Assembly: GCF_902167145.1 (NCBI RefSeq)
Contig: NC_050099.1
Location: 241,626,588-241,690,587 of the forward strand
Reading direction: 5' to 3'
Source of the DNA: Zea mays
Taxonomy: Eukaryota > Streptophyta > Magnoliopsida > Poales > Poaceae
DNA: 64,000 bases
Below the pieces are notes generated by a model. The model saw nothing but the letters and a program-made list of their open reading frames with translations. It was not told the origin of the DNA and made no database searches. A program made the translations under genes and the position numbers. This document shows, one piece after another, positions 1-10,191 of the stretch; position 1 is the first letter of the stretch; each line of letters begins with the position of its first letter.

Positions 1-569
1 ATACCCCAACCACCACACCATTCATTGCATCCAAGTTTTCCAACTTCCCACATCTTACAAGAGCTATAGCATTCAATACAAGACACACCAAAGAGATCAA
101 ATCCTCTCCCAAGTCCATAGTTCATTCCAAATCAAATAGTGACTAGAGAGAGAGTGACTTGTGTTCATTTGAGCTCTTGCGCTTGGATTGCTTCTTTTTC
201 TCATTCTTTCTTGTGATCAACTCAATTGTAACCGAGGCAAGAGACACCAATTGTGTGGTGGTCCTTGCGGGAACTTTGTGTCCCGTTTGATTGAGAAGAG
301 AAGCTCACTCGGTCTTAGTGACCGTTTGAGAGAGGGAAAGGGTTGAAAGAGATCTGGTCTTTGTGACCACCTCAACGGGGAGTAGGTTTGCAAGAACCGA
401 ACCTCGGTAAAACAAATCCTTGTGTCTCACTCTTTATTTGCCCGCGATTTGTTTTTTCACCCTCTCTCTCGGACTCGTTCATATTTCTAACGCTAACCCG
501 GCTTGTAGTTGTGCTTAAGTTTATAAATTTCAGATTCGCCCTATTCACCCCCCCTCTAGGCGACTTTCA
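1..569 (+). repeat. Ji-like Sirevirus LTR, 3' part, cut by the window edge
   Basis: The sequence matches, in reverse orientation, the R/U5 part of the Ji-type LTRs found elsewhere in the window (16755-18008, 24683-25991, 55019-56352). It ends at the canonical terminus CTCTAGGCGACTTTCA at 569, and its first bases lie just inside the TATA hairpin of this LTR type. The terminus variant (CTTTCA rather than CTATCA) is shared with the LTR at 16755-18008. Only the 3' part is visible, so it could be a solo LTR or the 3' LTR of an element to the left. The following 5 bases (GAAGG, 570-574) should be the right copy of its target duplication. Confidence 0.85.
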
Positions 570-757
570 GAAGGCCTTAAGCCGAAGGCCCGAAAAAATA
601 CCTTCCCTTCGCTAGAATAGCGACAACCAATGACAGACAGGGCCCGCCATGTTGCAAAGCACTAGGCGTATAAATATGAACCTACAGCGGCAACATTTGA
701 TATGTTGTCTCTGCTATTTGCGTTTTTTCTCAAATTTCTAGCTCTTGCTTAATAGCT
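570..757 (+). promoter_or_regulatory. Promoter and 5' UTR of the antisense gene in the Ty3-type host element
   Basis: This 188-bp piece lies between the LTR ending at 569 and the solo LTR starting at 758. It holds a TATA box, TATAAATA, at 669-676 on the plus strand. If the solo LTR is removed, it runs directly into 4327, and the next ATG (4397) opens the coiled-coil gene remnant described at 4322-4956. The TATA-to-ATG distance would then be about 160 bp, which suits a plant promoter with a short leader. No coding sequence is seen. Promoter assignment is inference from position and TATA only. Confidence 0.5.
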
Positions 758-2757
758 TGAAGCGTCCCCAATCCTCTGGGACTCAGATGTGATACAATTA
801 CTAGTCCCAGGAGGCTAGTAAACACATTTATACATCAGATGATTCCAGATATGCTTAAACGAGACAAACCTATAAAGGTGGCGATCAACTTTAAGAGTTG
901 GTCCACAACTCGGGACTTATCATCAGAGTGGGGCTGAAGCTGCCCGATATACGCAGTGAAGCAATTCAACGGTCCAACAGCCACAGGCAAGGTTGGGAAC
1001 AGTCGTAACTCTTACCCGATCTCCTTTTTCTGAAAAACAACAAATAAGCAAGGGTGAGTACAAACGTACTCAGCAGCCCACCTTCACCCGCGGAATGGGG
1101 AAATCAGATATAATGCATGGAATATGTGGAGTTCAGGATATTTTGCAGAAACAACAATATTTTATGCAGAGTTGTTTTGAAAAACATTTTGTATTTTTGC
1201 AAAGCGCATCCTCTCCAAAAGGAGCAGGAAGTTTTTCAGTATTATAACAAAATCCCCTGGACTAAACCATCCAGGTATCTCGGCAGTTCCCACTGGTTTT
1301 CATTTTCAAAAACAGCTACTGGACTTCCCGTCCACCATAGCTCACGGCTCAACCGCCGAACCTTTTAAAAACCACTTTTCTCAAAACCATCTTTTTTGGA
1401 AAACAAAACATTAATTGCCATATCATACCAGACTCGTCCATTCCTATGGACACAGACTATTCGAATAGGTTTAAACTCGCGCAGAGGGGTACACTTTACC
1501 CACTAGTTCGGCTCTGCGATCCCATGGCCAATGAGACCCGAATCCGACTCTCTTTCTTTCCCCGCACGTCCTAACCTTAACGGTTATTCGGAAGGAGTCA
1601 GGCCACCACCATGTCCAAACCGGACAAAACTTTCCCCCTCCTTATCTCCTCCCGGTGCTCCCCAGCCTTCATAACCCTGGGGTTGGACCGTATGAGTTCA
1701 GATTGAGTGACTGCCCACACAGTCTCGAGTGGTTGTACTATTAAAGAGTACAAGTAGTGAAGATGACAAACCGGTCCTTATATGAGGGGACAATCCTTCT
1801 GCTCACGCCTAAACCAGCTGAGCCAACACCTTAGGCCCTCCCCTAAACCAGGGAGTCCCTGATTATCCCACTCACAAGGTGATAAGGGTGAAAACCCTTC
1901 ATCACACACATTTTGAAAAGCATTTTCTTTTGAAAATTCACACCTGTTCTCAAATCATTTGGAACATATATATCAGGGATTGATTGCGGCAAGCGGCTGG
2001 GTGGCCATAATAACTTGTCTCAAAATCATATCATGCATAAAATAACAGGCTGAGGGTTGTGGTTGAAAAATCATAGGTAATTTATGCATCAAAGGGATCC
2101 AGTGAGCTTGCCGTGCTTATTCGGCGAAGGGGAAGGGGAGCTCGCGGAACTGGCTTCTGGCTCCACCGCCTAGCGTAGACTTGCGGATCTGGCCTCCACG
2201 AGACGACACGAACGCTCCGATAACTATGCAACATGAACAAGCAAACATACAAACCAGCAAGTATACCAACAAATATTTAGTATAGTGGTCAGAATAGTGA
2301 TATATGGATGGGTAGAGTCTTGAGTAGAATCTGTGTCATGTGGTGTTGTGATATTACTGGTGGTGGAGCGGAGGTGCTTACCAGGAGGGTGGACTGGAGG
2401 CGAAGCGACACTATGCGTGTAGCCGGCAGAGCGGAGTAACTGAGGGGGTGGGGTGTTTTCCTTGGTTGAAGGTGTTGAGTGTGTGTGGAGAGGGAGAGGG
2501 TAGCTAGGTGTATTTATAGCTGGGTGTATGTGGTGTAGCACAGTGAAGTTCACTATTGGTGAGAATAGTGACGAATGAATCGTCTGACTTAGTATGAACA
2601 TGAGAGTTATAGGCAGAATATGGGACAAGAGTATTTTGGGAGTTTTCTGGAATATGAACCATGCTTAAGGGATGACATGGTTGGATAGGGAATAGTTTGA
2701 TAAGAATTTAGAAACGATAATTATTGGAATCTGAGTTTGGGAGCCTGGTTCGAAGGA

Positions 2758-2826
2758 ATCTTAAAGTTAAGCGTGCTCAACTTGGAGAAACCTGGGATGG
2801 GTGACCAGATGGGAAGTTCCCACTGG
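2758..2826 (+). other. 5S rRNA-like segment inside the solo LTR
   Basis: The segment resembles the second half of plant 5S rRNA, with an A-box-like AGTTAAGCGTGCT at 2765-2777 and a C-box-like GATGGGTGACC at 2796-2806 followed by a GGGAAGT motif. These are the internal RNA polymerase III promoter elements. The start of 5S rRNA is missing or diverged and there is no obvious T-run terminator right after it, so it is not a functional 5S gene. The same segment occurs in the second solo LTR (41314-41392), so it belongs to the LTR family. It lies antisense to the inferred LTR sense strand. Confidence 0.7.
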
Positions 2827-2935
2827 AAGGAAAATCACAGTCACCGGAGTTCGTATGACTGGAATATGGGTCTGGCTGGTCTTAGGTGGACTGGACAACA
2901 TGATGTATGAGTAGTTGAAATTTGGGGTGATCGGC

Positions 2936-3745
2936 TAATCGATGAATAGTAACGATGAATAGTGACAACGAAAAAGTTACTATAGAAATCATCGATGAGT
3001 AGTAACGATGATAAATAATAACGATGATGAATAGTAACAATGAATAGTAACGATGGTGAATAGTGTCGGTGAATAGCAACAATGAATAGTAACGGTGAAT
3101 AGTGATGGTGAATAGTTCGTATGAACGAACGATGAACATGAATAGGAACTATGAACGAACGATGAACGATGAATAGGAACTATGAACGAACGAACGAACG
3201 GTCGAATGAACGAATGAACGATCGGAATTTCGGCAGCATAACGGCAGGACAAAGATTATCTGGAAGAACGATGAATAGGGACTATGAACGAACGATGAAC
3301 GATGAATAGGAACTATTAACGAACGATGAACGATCGAATGATCGAACGAACAAACGATCGGAATTTCGGCAGCATAACGGCAGGAAAAAGATTATTTGGA
3401 TGAACGAACGGACGAACGATCGAATGATCGGACGAACGAACGATCGAAATTTCGGCAACATAACGGCAGGACAAAGATTATCTAGGAGAACGATGAATAG
3501 AGACTATGAACGAACGATGAACGATGAATAGGAACTATGAACGAACGATGAACGATCTAATGATCGAACGAACGAACGATCGAAATTTCGGCAGCATAAC
3601 GGTAGGAAAAAGATTATTTGGACGACCGATCGAACGATCGGACGAACGAACCATGAACGATCGGACAAACGATCGAACGATCGGACGAACGAACGAACAA
3701 ACTAAGAACAGGGGACGAACGATCGAAGAACGATCGAACGATCCT
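2936..3745. repeat. GAACGAACGATG / CGATCG-rich tandem array in the solo LTR
   Basis: Short degenerate units (GATGAATAGTAACGATG first, then GAACGAACGATGAACG and CGATCGAACGATCG) fill this stretch. On top of them runs a longer unit of roughly 85-145 bp, recognisable by GGAATTTCGGCAGCATAACG and AAAGATTATCTGG, recurring near 3223, 3359, 3446 and 3585. The array is shared with copy B (about 41500-42075) but differs in unit number, as expected of replication slippage or unequal exchange. Confidence 0.8.
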
Positions 3746-3852
3746 TGTGCTAGTGTGTGCTTGTGTGGAACATGGAGTGGGTGTGTGTGGGGGGGGGGAG
3801 AGAGTTGCCATGAAATGGCTTGGGGTGGGATGAGAGGAGGCCCTTGCCCCTC

Positions 3853-3860
3853 TATTTATA
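3853..3860 (-). promoter_or_regulatory. TATA box of the Tekay-like LTR
   Basis: Read on the minus strand, a GGCTATAAATAGAGGGG context gives a strong TATA box about 465 bp from the LTR end at 4321. The same box occurs in copy B near 42189-42196. A second, weaker TATAAATA on this strand lies near 2510-2517. Confidence 0.55.
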
Positions 3861-4321
3861 GCCATGGTGGAGGGATTAGGGGGAGGGACGAGAGGATTAG
3901 TGGGAGAATGAGAGAATTAGTGGGAGATTAGCATGTATTTGTCTTGTATAAGTGAGATTAGCTTGTAGAGCTCACCGTATGACACTGGAGGCATACGTAT
4001 ACATATGAGCATGAGAAAAGTTATGAAGAAAATATTTGTAGGGACTTGAAAAATGATTCTGAAGGTATTTCTGAGGAGGAAAATACTTGGAGATATATCG
4101 GTGGAATATCTGGGCAATATTTCTGGAAAGAATTTGAGGGGGGTCACTGAGGAAATATTTGTAGGATATTCTGAGGAGGATTTTTGAGAAAATATAGACC
4201 ACTATAATTTATTTGTTGATATAAACTTGCAAACAAACATTTTGACACGAAATTTGAAATTCATTTTGAATTTAGAGCGAGTTTGAGAAAATTCCAAGAT
4301 TTGAATTTTTGGGATGCTACA

Positions 4322-4956
4322 TAGCTCCCACCCGATTTTCGAGCTTTTAGAGCTTCGGTTTAAAGGCGTGCTTCTTCCAAATTTGAAGAGAAGAAGATGA
4401 GTGGGGAGAAGAAGATGACTAAAGAGAGGAAAATAACCGAGGAGACGAAGCTGTATGAAGAGAAGAAAGTTGCGGATCCTTTCATCGCTGGGTTTTATGA
4501 GTCCATGGCAAAAACGAATATAGAGAAAATTACTAAGGAGATCATGGAGGGTTTGTCCGAAGATTCTAATGGTAGTGATAGTTATGACGTGCAGAGTGGG
4601 GATGAAGATTTTGAGGATCGGCCCTGGCGGCCAAGTCATACTATCTTCGGAAAGTCGACTATCAAACAGAGTCATATTGACGCCATGAGGGGGAGATATT
4701 TTTGCAACATGTCTATTGTCAGAGTTGGAGGAGATAGCACTGCACCTGCTCCTGAGGAAAACGAAGTTGTTATTTATCGAAGCTTCGTGAAAGCAGGTCT
4801 CCGGTTCCCACTGAGCAAATTTGTGGTTGCGTATTGAAGATTTTTCAGATTTTTCTTCATCAAATTACCCCCGAAGCTATAATTAGAATGGGGGTGTTTG
4901 TCTGGACTGTAAGAAGCCAGGGGCTGGAGCCAAGCGCGAAGTGCTTCTGCAGTATG
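4322..4956 (+). pseudogene. 5' exon of an antisense gene in the Ty3-type host, resembling the putative gypsy-type transposon family
   Basis: After the solo LTR target duplication an ORF opens at ATG 4397 and runs to 4837 (146 aa). It starts with a Lys/Glu-rich segment, then an acidic Ser/Asp stretch, then VVIYRSFVKAGLRFPLSKFVV. One base is missing near 4834; in the next frame the protein continues with a stretch including LHQITPEAII and VFVWTVRSQG up to 4956. That pattern is typical of the N-terminal domain of Pfam PF04195 proteins (identified from memory). The gene is cut at 4956 by an Opie-like LTR and its 3' part reappears at 18009. It lies antisense to the gag of the surrounding Ty3-type element. 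Broken by frameshift and insertion. Confidence 0.65.
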
Positions 4957-6193
4957 TGAGAGCACCTAGAGGGGGGGTGAATAGGTGATCCTGTAAAAAC
5001 TTGAAACTTATAGCCACAAAACTTGGTTAAGTGTTAGTAGGCTAAATAGCGAGCTCTTGTGAACACAAGTATCACAGAAAAGCAATCACAAAAGACACGC
5101 GAGTTATCCCGTGGTTCGGCCAAGTACAACACTTGCCTACTCCACGTTGTGGCGTCCCACTGGACGAGGGTTGCACTCAACCCCTTTCAAGTGATCCAAG
5201 GATCCACTTGAATACCACAGTGTTTCTTTCTTTCACTATATCCCGTTCGCGAGGAATCTCCACAACTTGGAGCCTCTCGCCCTTACAAATGATGATCACA
5301 AAGAAGCACGGATGTAAGGGAGGGAAAAGCAACACACGCAAGCCTCAAAGCAACAGCACAAACACGCACACTAGTCACAACTTGAGCTCTAAGTTCACAT
5401 ACGGAGTTCTCAACTCAATAGGAGCTCAAATTGCTATCACAACGAATCAAATGCGCTAAAATGAAGTCTTGGTGCTTAGAGATGATCAAAGAATGCTTGG
5501 TGTTCTCCTCCATGCGCCTAGGGGTCCCTTTTATAGCCCCAAGGCAGCTAGGAGCCGTTGGAAGCAATCCGGGAAGGCAATCCTTGCCTTCTGTCGGGTG
5601 GCGCACCGGACAGTCCGGTGTACCACCGGACAGGCACTGTTCAGTGTCCGGTGCTGATTGCTTTCCTAATCTGGCGCAGCCGATCGTTGAGGAATTGGAG
5701 CCGTTGGAGCACCGGACACTATCCGGTGCACACCGGACAGTCCGGTGCCCCCATCAGACCGTTGGCCCGGCCACGCGTCACACGCGGATTACGCGGTCGA
5801 CCGTTGGCTCACCGGACAGTCCGGTGCACCACCGGACAGTCCGGTGAATTATAGCCGTACGCCGCCGTCGAGTTCCCGAGAGCGGCCAGTTGACCAGCGC
5901 CAGCCTGGCGCACCGGACACTGTCCGGTGCACCACCGGACAGTCCGGTGCACCCAGACTGAGCAGAGTCTTGGCTGCATCAGCCAAGTCATTTTCCTTTT
6001 GTCTTTTCTCTGATTCTAACACTTAGACAAATATGTTAGTACATAAAAACCAATGTACTAAGTCTAGAATCATACCTTTGTGTTGATTTGCACTTCATCC
6101 ACCATTTGGCACGGTTTAACACTTAAATCATTTTGTGTTGGCACTTAATCACCAAAATACTAAGAAATGGCCCAAGGGCACATTTCCCTTTCA
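4957..6193 (-). repeat. 3' LTR of the truncated Opie-like element
   Basis: The 1237-bp LTR runs from TGAGAGCACCTAGAGG to TTTCCCTTTCA on the plus strand; TGAAAGGGAAATGTGCCC is its start when read in sense. Sirevirus palindromes of the CACCGGAC-n-GTCCGGTG type cluster at about 5600-5955. A TATA box (CTATAAAAGGG on the minus strand) lies near 5525-5535, downstream of the palindromes in sense orientation. Confidence 0.9.
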
Positions 6194-6982
6194 ATCTCCC
6201 CCTTTTTGGTGATTTATGCCAACACAACAAAAAGCAACACATAGAAGTGCAACATCAATGCAAATAGGAACAAGAATTGTTTTTGATTCAAATTTGGCAT
6301 ATTTGGATCATTCTTTGCCACCACTTGGTTTGTTTTTGCAAATCAAACTCAATTTCCTATCTCTAATCAAACACACTTGTTGAGACAAAAAGAGAGATAT
6401 TCTAAGAGAAATTGATCAGAGATTCAAAAACTCCCCCTTTCCATAATCAACCATTCTCCCCACAAGAGACCAACTTTTGACAAAAAGAGATAATAAGAGT
6501 ATTTTGACAAATCAAAAACTTCTAACTAACTCTACTATTTTCAAAGTTCTCAAGTGGTAGCTGATCCATTTGCTTGCTTTGGCCTTAATTTCTCCCCCTT
6601 TGGCATCAAGCACCAAAACGGGATCATTTGTGGCCCTTTTAACCTCATTGCCTCACCAAAATCGTCAATTAAGAGCAAAAAGGCAATAAGATCAAAGAGA
6701 TGAACTTGGAGTTAATTACCCTCTCATCGTAGTGCAATGGAAGTCTTTCATGGTCCAAGTCCACCTTTCCCTTTCAATACACTTGTGAGGCTAAAACAAG
6801 TAAACTCAAACACAAGGTTAGTCTCAAAGTGTCAAGTTGTGGCATGCCTCCCCCTAAATAAGTGCATCACTTCACATGAACTTGTGAGGTCCGGGGATCA
6901 TGTGTACAACTTAAGCACCATAAATAAGCAACAATATGCATAAGGAACATGATCAAAGGCATAAACACATGTATGCTATAGA
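6194..6982 (-). other. Pol-to-LTR spacer with multiple polypurine tracts
   Basis: On the minus strand GGGGGAGA-type tracts recur: directly beside the LTR (6194-6207) and again near 6430, 6590 and 6848. The first is the expected primer for plus-strand DNA synthesis. Several such tracts upstream of the 3' LTR are a known Sirevirus hallmark. No envelope-like ORF is visible. Confidence 0.75.
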
Positions 6983-9900
6983 TCAATCCAAGTTACGCGA
7001 ATCTAGGACATTTAGCTCACTACGTAGCCTGCAAAAGGTTGACTCATCTAGAGGCTTGGTAAAGACATCGACTAGCTGGTTCTCGGTGCTAACATAAAAC
7101 ACTTCGATATCTCCCTTTTGCTCGTGGTCTCTCAAAAAGTGATGCCAGATGTCAATGTGCTTCGTGCGGCTGTGTTCAACAGGATTATCCGCCATGCGGA
7201 TAGCACTCTCATTATCACATAGGAGTGGGACTTTGCTCAGATTGTAGCCAAAGTCCCTGAGGGTTTGCCTCATCCAAAGTAGTTGCGCGCAACACTGTTC
7301 TGCGGCAACATACTCGGCCTCAACGGTGGATAGGGCAACAGAAGTTTGTTTCTTAGAACTCCAAGACACCAGGGACCTTCCTAAGAATTAGCACGTCCCT
7401 AATGTACTCTTCCTATCAACCTTGCATCCAGCATAATCGGAGTCTGAATATCCAATTAAGTCAAAGGTTGACCCCTTTGGATACCAGATCCCGAAGCAAG
7501 GTGTAGCAACTAAATATCTAAGTATTCGCTTAAAAGCCACAAGATGACAGTCCCTTAGTTCAGATTGAAATCTAGCACACATGCATACGCTTAGCATAAA
7601 ATCCGGTCTACTAGCACATAAATAAAGCAAAGAACCTATCATAGACCGGTATGCCTTTTGATCAACAGACTTACCTCCTTTGTTGAGGTCGACATGTCCG
7701 TCGGTTCCCATTGGAGTCTTTGCGGGCTTGGTGTCCTTCATCCCAAACCGCTTGATCAAGTCTTGCGTGTACTTCGTTTGAGAGATGAAGGTGTCGTCCT
7801 TGAGTTGCTTCACTTGGAACCCAAGGAAGTAGTTCAACTCGCCCATCATCGACATCTCAAACTTTTGAGTCATCAACCTGCTAAACTCTTCACAAGACTT
7901 TTGGTTAGTAGAACCAAATATTATGTCATCGACATAAATTTGGCACACAAATAAGTCACCATCGCAAGTCTTAGTGAATAAAGTTGGATCGGCCTTCCCA
8001 ACCTTGAAAGCATTAGCAATTATAAAGTCTCTAAGGCATTTATACCATGCTCTTGGGGCTTGCTTAAGTCCATGGAGCGCCTTAGAGAGCTTACACACGT
8101 GGTCGGGGTACCGTTCATCCTCAAAGCCAGGGGGTTGCTCTACGTACACCTCCTCCTTGATTGGCCCGTTGAGGAAAGCGATCTTCACATCCATTTGAAA
8201 CAACCTGAAAGAATGGTGAGCGGCATAGGCTAACAATATGCGAATAGACTCTAGCCTAGCCACAGGAGCAAAAGTCTCCTCAAAGTCCAAACCTGCGACT
8301 TGGGCATAACCTTTTGCCACAAGTCTAGCCTTGTTCCTTGTCACCACCCCGTGCTCGTCTTGTTTGTTGTGGAACACCCACTTGGTTCCCACAACGTTTT
8401 GCTTTGGACGTGGCACCAGGGTCCAAACTTCATTTTGCTTGAAGTTATTGAGCTCTTCCTGCATGGCCAACACCCAGTCCGGATCTAGGAAGGCCTCTTC
8501 TACCCTGAAAGGCTCAATAGAAGAGACAAAAGAGTAATGCTCACAAAAATTAGCTAATCTAGAGCGAGTAGTTACTCCCTTGCTTATATCACCCAATATC
8601 TAGTCGACAGGATGATTCCTTTGAATCGTCGCTCGAACTTGAGTTGGAGGGGCTTGTGGTCCTTCTTCCTCCAAAGCATGATCATCTTGTGCTCCCCCTT
8701 GATCACACGCCTCTTCTTGATGAACCTGTTCATCAGTTTGAGTTGGGGGATGCACCATTGTTGAGGAAGAAGGTTGATCTTTCTCCTTTTGTTCCTGTGG
8801 TCGCACATCTCCAATCGCCATGGTGCGTATTGCGGTCGTTGGAACATCTTCTTCATCTACATCATCAAGATCAACTTGCTCTCTTGGAGAGCCATTAGTC
8901 TCATCAAATACAACGTCGCTAGAGACTTCAACTAAACCCGATGATTTGTTGAAGACTCTATACGCCTTTGTATTTGAGTCATAACCTAAAAAAACCCTTC
9001 TACAACTTTGGGAGCAAATTTAGAATTTCTACCTTTCTTCACTAGAATATAACATTTACTCCTAAATACACGAAAGTATGACACATTGGGTTTGTTACCG
9101 GTTAGGAGTTCGTACGACGTCTTCTTGAGGAGGCGTTGAAGATAGACCCGGTTTATGGCGTGGCAAGCCGTGTTCACAGCTTCCGTCTAAAACCGTTCGG
9201 GTGTCTTGAATTCACCAAGCATCGTCCTTGCCATGTCCAAAAGCGTCCTGTTCTTCCTCTCTACCACATCGTTTTGCTGTGGTGTGTAGGGAGCGGAGAA
9301 CGCGTGCTTGATTCCTTCCTCCTCAAGGTACTCTTCCACTTGAAGGTTCTTGAACTCGGACCCATTGTCGCTCCTTATCTTCTTTACCTTCAGCTCAACT
9401 TCGTTTTGAGCTCTCCTTAAGAAGCGCTTAAGGGTCCCTTAGGTTTCTGTTTTATCCTGCAAGAAGAATACCCAAGTGAAGCGGGGAAAATCATCAACAA
9501 TAACAAGACCATACTTACTTCCCCCGATGCTGAGGTAGGCGACGGGTCCGAAGAGGTCCATATGCAGCAGCTCCAGGGGTCTTGATGTGGTCATCACGTT
9601 CTTGTTGTGATGAGCATTTCCCACTTGTTTACCTGCTTGACAGGCTGCACAAGGTCTATCTTTTTCGAAAGTCACATTTGTTAGACCTAACACATGTTCT
9701 CCCTTTAGAAGTTTGTGAAGGTTCTTCATCCCCACATGTGCTAGACGGCGATGCCACAGCCAGCCCATGCTAGTCTTAGCAATTAAGCATGCATCTAGAC
9801 CGGCCTCCTCTTTTGCAAAATCTACTAAATAAAGTTTATCGTCTAGTACACCCTTAAAAGCTAATGAACCATCACTCCTTCTAAAGACAGACACATCTAC

Positions 9901-10191
9901 ATTGGTAAATAAACAATTATACCCCATATTACATAATTGACTAACGGACAACAAGTTATACCCAAGCGACTCAACTAAAAACACATTAGATATGGAGTGC
10001 TCGGATGAAATAGCAATCTTTCCTAGTCCTTTAACCTTGCCTTGATTCCCGTCGCCGAATATGATTGAATCTTGGGAATCTTTGTTCTTGACGTAGGAGG
10101 TGAACATCTTCTTCTCCCCCGTCATGTGGTTTGTGCATCCGCTGTCGATAATCCAGCTTGAGCCCCCGGATGCATAAACCTGCAAGGCAAT
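6983..10191 (-). pseudogene. pol: Opie-like pol (protease, integrase, reverse transcriptase, RNase H), decayed
   Basis: Domains run in copia order on the minus strand: protease with [12 protein letters not shown] just after 10185; integrase with [16 protein letters not shown], the DNGSEFKN motif and the NDVVERKNR segment; reverse transcriptase with [13 protein letters not shown] (near 7930); RNase H with [11 protein letters not shown] and DNESAIRMADN. It ends LDSRNLD at 6983. The frame is broken by stops replacing Gln (near 9440, 8600 and 7388) and Trp (near 9187), and by a frameshift near 8985 in GFFLGYDSN. It cannot encode a working polyprotein. The frame is the same as that of gag upstream, with a single TAA between. 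Confidence 0.9.

Larger units (their letters stand above)
758..4321 (-). mobile_element. Tekay-like (Ty3/chromovirus) solo LTR, copy A
   Basis: The 3564-bp block starts TGAAGCG and ends ATGCTACA, with TG/CA ends, and is flanked by perfect 5-bp direct repeats TAGCT (753-757 and 4322-4326). No gag, pol, primer-binding site or purine tract lies inside, so it is a solo LTR left by recombination between two LTRs. A second copy with its own target duplication (TAGGG) lies at 21199-42707, split by later insertions. LTRs of about 3.4 kb starting TGTAGCATCCC when read on the minus strand fit the Tekay/Prem1 type in maize. A TATA box on the minus strand (3853-3860) supports minus as the sense strand. 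The ORFs inside look fortuitous. Confidence 0.85.

Noticed and set aside
2224..2628. 134-aa minus-strand ORF in solo LTR A, with a counterpart at 40802-41224
   Set aside because: Homologous by LTR descent, but frames differ between copies (frameshifts), composition is low-complexity Ser/Thr/His/Pro, and no domain is seen.
2758..2826. A functional 5S rRNA gene
   Set aside because: The first half of 5S rRNA is missing or strongly diverged and no terminator follows; only the internal-promoter part is recognisable.
3140..3740. CRISPR-like array from evenly repeated GAACGAACGATG units
   Set aside because: Units are degenerate, without unique spacers, lie inside a plant LTR and recur in the second solo LTR.
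5558..5854. ORFs rich in repeated GAPDSPV / HRTVRC peptides in the LTRs (also 22481-22966, 25495-25884, 33361-33772, 55520-56245)
   Set aside because: They are translations of the LTR palindromes, open in several frames on both strands, and lie over promoter and LTR sequence. No coding signal is left when palindromes are removed.
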